A stretch of 64,000 bases of DNA from a bacterium (GTDB lineage: Bacteria > Electryoneota > RPQS01): contig JADJEH010000002.1 in assembly GCA_016702305.1 (NCBI GenBank), positions 743,451-807,450 of the forward strand, read 5' to 3'. The number at the start of each line of letters is the position of its first letter. Within the stretch, counting starts at the first letter, position 1. The position numbers and the translations under genes are program-made. The notes beneath the pieces are model-generated. The model saw only the letters and a list, made by a program, of their open reading frames with translations, did not search any database and was not told the origin of the DNA. Below, piece after piece: positions 61,228-64,000 of this stretch.

Positions 61228-62301
61228 TCCGGCTTCCTGGGCATATTCTCCGGCGGTACCGGCGGAATCTCCGGAGCGCAAGCGCCTCGAGTTTATCCAG
61301 CGGAATGTAGTAGCTCTTTAGACCTTCGGTGCAGTTGCGGCACATTTCTTCAACACGGCCGTATTTGATCAACTGCGTGCGAAACGCGTTGTATTGGTCA
61401 CTGTGCCAGATGTCGCGAAAGTCCTGTGTCAGCGCATTGCCCATCAGGAACTGCTCGTCCTTGTCAAAACAACACGGCACTACATTACCGTTCCAGTCAA
61501 TCATTGTCGAGAACCACAGCCGCTTGCACGATTGATAGCGCCGTTTGGTGTCCCACTTCTCGCCGACACGTTTGTAGCGACGCAACTCTTCGGCATCCGG
61601 CAAGTAATCTGCCGCCTGCTCATCGGTGTAAATCTGCGTCGTCTTGATTTCCACCGAATCCGCGCCCCATTCTTTGGCCTTGGCGCGCAGATAGGGAATC
61701 TCGTGTTGGTTGTGCTTCATCGGCAACCACTGCATCACGAGCCGCGGATAATTTAGACCGCGCTCATCCCGCAACCGCCGCGTCGCTTTCAAATTCTCGA
61801 TGACCACTTCGAGATTTCCGCCGATGCGGTAAATCTTGTAGCTGTCCGGCGTCAACCCATCAATCGAGAAAATCAATTCCGACAGCCCGGCATCGAGCAA
61901 GCGCGGAATCAGATTGCGGCGGTGCAGCAGATTTCCATTGGTCGAAACCATCGTGTAAATTCCGCGCGCACTGGCCATGCCGATCATGTTCGGCAGATCA
62001 TCATTGATCGTCGGCTCGCCCTGATTCCACAACGCGATGACTTTGACATACCGGCGACATTGTTCAGTATGCGGCGGTAGTTCTCTAAATTCATCGTCCC
62101 CAAGTCACGTGTCAATTCGCGCGCGCCGATAGGGCAGAGGGGACACTGCAGATTGCGGCGGCTGATCGGCTCAATCATGATACTGATCGGCCAGCCCCAC
62201 ACCAGCGGTCGCTTGACGACGTGCGACAGCGCATAGCCCGCCGTCAGTATCGTAAGATTCGCAAGATAGGTTGGACTAAGAGATAATCCGCGCGGCAGCA
62301 C
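61191..62301 (-). CDS. Radical SAM/SPASM domain protein (two frameshifts, first cluster Cys lost)
   Basis: GTG 62301 reads SHVVKRPLVWGWPISIMIEPISRRNLQCPLCPIG. Relatives have C-x3-C-x2-C here (CNL.CP.CP.G), but the first Cys is Arg. The frame breaks at ~62050; adding a base gives NNVAGYVKVIALWNQGEP, leading into the long second frame with STNGNLL, FSIDGLTPDSY and KWLP-like QWLPMKHN. The SPASM-type cysteine region has YQSCKRLWFS, GNVVPCCFDKDEQFLMGN and EEMCRNCTEG. A second break at ~61279 leads to the apparent true end, ...EIPPVPPENMPRKPDYSDIFELPVKE at 61191. It would make or modify peptides or other substrates by radical chemistry. The breaks look like errors at a contig end. Confidence 0.72.
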
Positions 62302-62333
62302 GTGACCTCGGGGTTGTGTGATCTTCGTTCGCC

Positions 62334-62362
62334 AATGTAACGGCTTTTCCGCAGACTTGCAA
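62334..62362 (-). promoter_or_regulatory. Promoter of the radical SAM gene
   Basis: Minus strand: TTGCAA (62362-62357), 17 nt, TACATT (62339-62334), then GGCG. Exact match to TTGNNN-N17-TANNTT, 32 nt before GTG 62301. Confidence 0.5.
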
Positions 62363-62415
62363 CGGTGTCGTCCAAGTCTCGATGTTTTCTATTTTCTCTG
62401 AGCAGGTACCCGCCC

Positions 62416-64000
62416 ATGATTCGCCGCCTTGTACTGCTGCTTGCCATCGCAGGCGCCGCATGGTTCGTATTGACTCCTGAGGAGTCTGCTTTCCCGCGTA
62501 AGGGCTCCGGGCCCGTTTCCGTCTGGAGTGGTTCATGCAGCAGCGTATGTGGCCGCATGCGACGCTCGATCACGACCGCATTATGGCGGGCGCGCGCGCC
62601 GCAGCCATGCGCAATCGCGCACTTGACGAAGATCCATTCTGGGTGCAACACGGTCCGACGAACATCGGCGGCCGTATCACGGACATCGTGGGCCATCCGA
62701 CGGACGACAACATCTATTATGTGGCTTCGGCATCCGGCGGTGGCTTCAAGACAACGGACGCCGGGCAGACCTTTTGTCTCTGTCAGCGATGCGCTGCCGA
62801 CGCCGTCGTGCGGTGCCTTGGCGATTGATCCCGGCAATCCGAATCGCATCTACCTTGGCTCGGGTGACGCGAATTCCGCCGATACAGCTATCCCGGCTCG
62901 GGGCTTTACGTTTCCGCGGATGCAGGTTCGTCGGGCAATTAAGCGGCCTGGCGAACACGCGCTACGTCGCGCGTGTCGTGTGCATCCGGAGAATCCGCAG
63001 CACGTTTGGGTCGCCGCCATGGGCGAGCTGCCTGCGACTGGAGGCGAACGGGATCTATTTCAGCGGATGACGCCGGCGCGACATGGTCAGCGCTTAGCCC
63101 CGTCAACGATTCCGACGGGCGCTTCAGATGTTGTTGTCCATCCGGAAAACCCGGATATTGTCTACGCGGCGATGCGGGGCAGCGGGTGCGCGACCCGAGT
63201 AGCGGCGCGAGCTGGCGGACGCGGCAGCGGCATTTATAAGTCAGCAAATCGTGGCGAGACATGGACGCGGCTATCTGTCGGTATGGCGCCGGTTGCCGAT
63301 GACGTCGGGCGCAACGGACTCGCAATTGCAGTTCAACTCCGAATGTCCTTTATGCCTGCTACGCCGATCACCCGGGCTTTTCCTTGGCGTTTACCGTCCG
63401 AGGATGCCGGTGAGAGCTGGGTACGGACCAACGACGAGAGTTTGACGGACGCCTATTCGAATTTTGGCTGGTATTTTGGCAATATCCGCGCGGCCCGACG
63501 ACGAAGACATGGTCTTTGTGCCGGGAGTCCAGCAGCTCATCGCCCACAAACGGCGGCACGTTGGGAGGAAATTGCGAGCAACAACGCCCATGTTGATCAT
63601 CACGCGATTTGGTTTGATCCGCAGCAGCCGTTCCGCTTTCTAGTTGGGCAATGACGGCGGCTTGTACCGACGCCGATAACGGGAATGATTTTGTAGATCT
63701 TAATAATTTCCGGCGATCCACCCTACGGCAACTTATGACGCGCAGCAACCGAGCGGCTATACGGAGGAACGCAGGATAACGGCACCTTTGCGCTCATTGA
63801 CGGGCGACCGAACGAATTCGACCGCATTTACGGCGGCGACGGGTTCACAAGCTCGTTGATCCGAATAACAATAGTTACGTTTATGCCGAATATCAATATG
63901 GTGGGCTGGGACGCAGCACGAACGGCGGCGACGAGTTTCAATGGCCGCCTGACGGCATTGATGATGAAGAGCGTCGCAACTGGTCCACGCCGGTCGTTTT
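62416..64000 (+). pseudogene. Secreted BNR/VPS10-like propeller protein, 5' part, many frameshifts
   Basis: From ATG 62416 (MIRRLVLLLAIAGAAWFVL, a signal peptide) the sense hops among all three frames. Pieces that join logically include FWVQHGPTNIGGRITDIVGHPTDDNIYYVASASGG, ALAIDPGNPNRIYLGSGDANS, VVHPENPDIVYAAM, KSANRGETWTRLS, RSEDAGESWVRTNDES, HHAIWFDPQQP, TQDNGTFALIDGRPNEFDRIYGGDGF and GGLGRSTNGGDEFQWPPDG. This order is that of sortilin/VPS10-type BNR propellers of ~900-1100 aa. I count at least eight one-base shifts in 1.6 kb. Either decay or, more likely, poor consensus at the sequence end. It runs off the window. Confidence 0.7.

Overview
This is one contiguous stretch of a Gram-negative bacterial chromosome, about 55-60% GC by eye, densely coded on both strands. 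Lipopolysaccharide genes (Kdo transferase, heptosyltransferase-like GT9 enzymes), an Omp85/BamA-like barrel, several lipoproteins, and three secreted proteins ending in type IX secretion (Por/T9SS type A) sorting domains point to a lineage of the FCB superphylum (Bacteroidota relatives or one of its candidate phyla). I cannot place it more finely from sequence alone. The window looks like housekeeping chromosome with secreted-protein islands. I see no phage, transposase, integrase or CRISPR array.

Layout. 1-2.9 kb: outer-membrane proteins. 3-7 kb: RNase G, L21-L27, malate dehydrogenase, ElbB. 7.1-9.1 kb: a soluble histidine kinase. 9.1-15.1 kb, minus strand: LytM protein - holB - PSP1/RicT - metG - RadC-like. 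15.2-17.7 kb: a T9SS-tagged M1 aminopeptidase (one frameshift) and rlmH. 17.7-23.8 kb: Mrp, BioY, a SufT-like MIP18 protein, then pyrR-pyrB-pyrC behind what reads as a complete PyrR attenuator, then a lipoprotein. 23.8-28.4 kb, minus: ferredoxin, a 941-aa secreted protein, class I aldolase, Trm112-like protein. 28.5-30.7 kb: a small barrel protein and a B12-dependent mutase large subunit. 30.8-34.3 kb: a substrate-binding lipoprotein overlapping a hybrid histidine kinase. 34.3-40.8 kb: a secreted glycosidase-like protein, a GT39-like membrane protein, a methyltransferase, dusB. 40.8-42.7 kb, minus: a 5'-nucleotidase lipoprotein and arsenate reductase. 42.8-49.4 kb: five overlapping glycosyltransferases and an OPT transporter. 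49.4-54.4 kb, minus: smpB-apbE-GT9-waaA-two ECF ATPases. 54.5-60.6 kb: tRNA genes and an island of two T9SS cargo genes, with a duplicated promoter/signal-peptide cassette and 361-bp direct repeats. 60.6-64 kb: a DNA glycosylase, a radical SAM/SPASM gene and a BNR-repeat protein, the last two broken by many one-base frameshifts.

How it fits together. Envelope building dominates: LPS core synthesis, outer-membrane assembly and T9SS export. Pyrimidine synthesis appears controlled by RNA attenuation. BioY has no linked ECF module, but an ECF ATPase pair without its own substrate subunit lies 30 kb away.

Two signals not tied to single genes stand out. First, at least nine genes are preceded by TTGNNN-17 nt-TANNTT, with close variants before others, which looks like the main sigma-factor promoter of this organism. 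Second, one-base indels concentrate toward the right edge, suggesting a low-coverage contig end rather than real gene decay.
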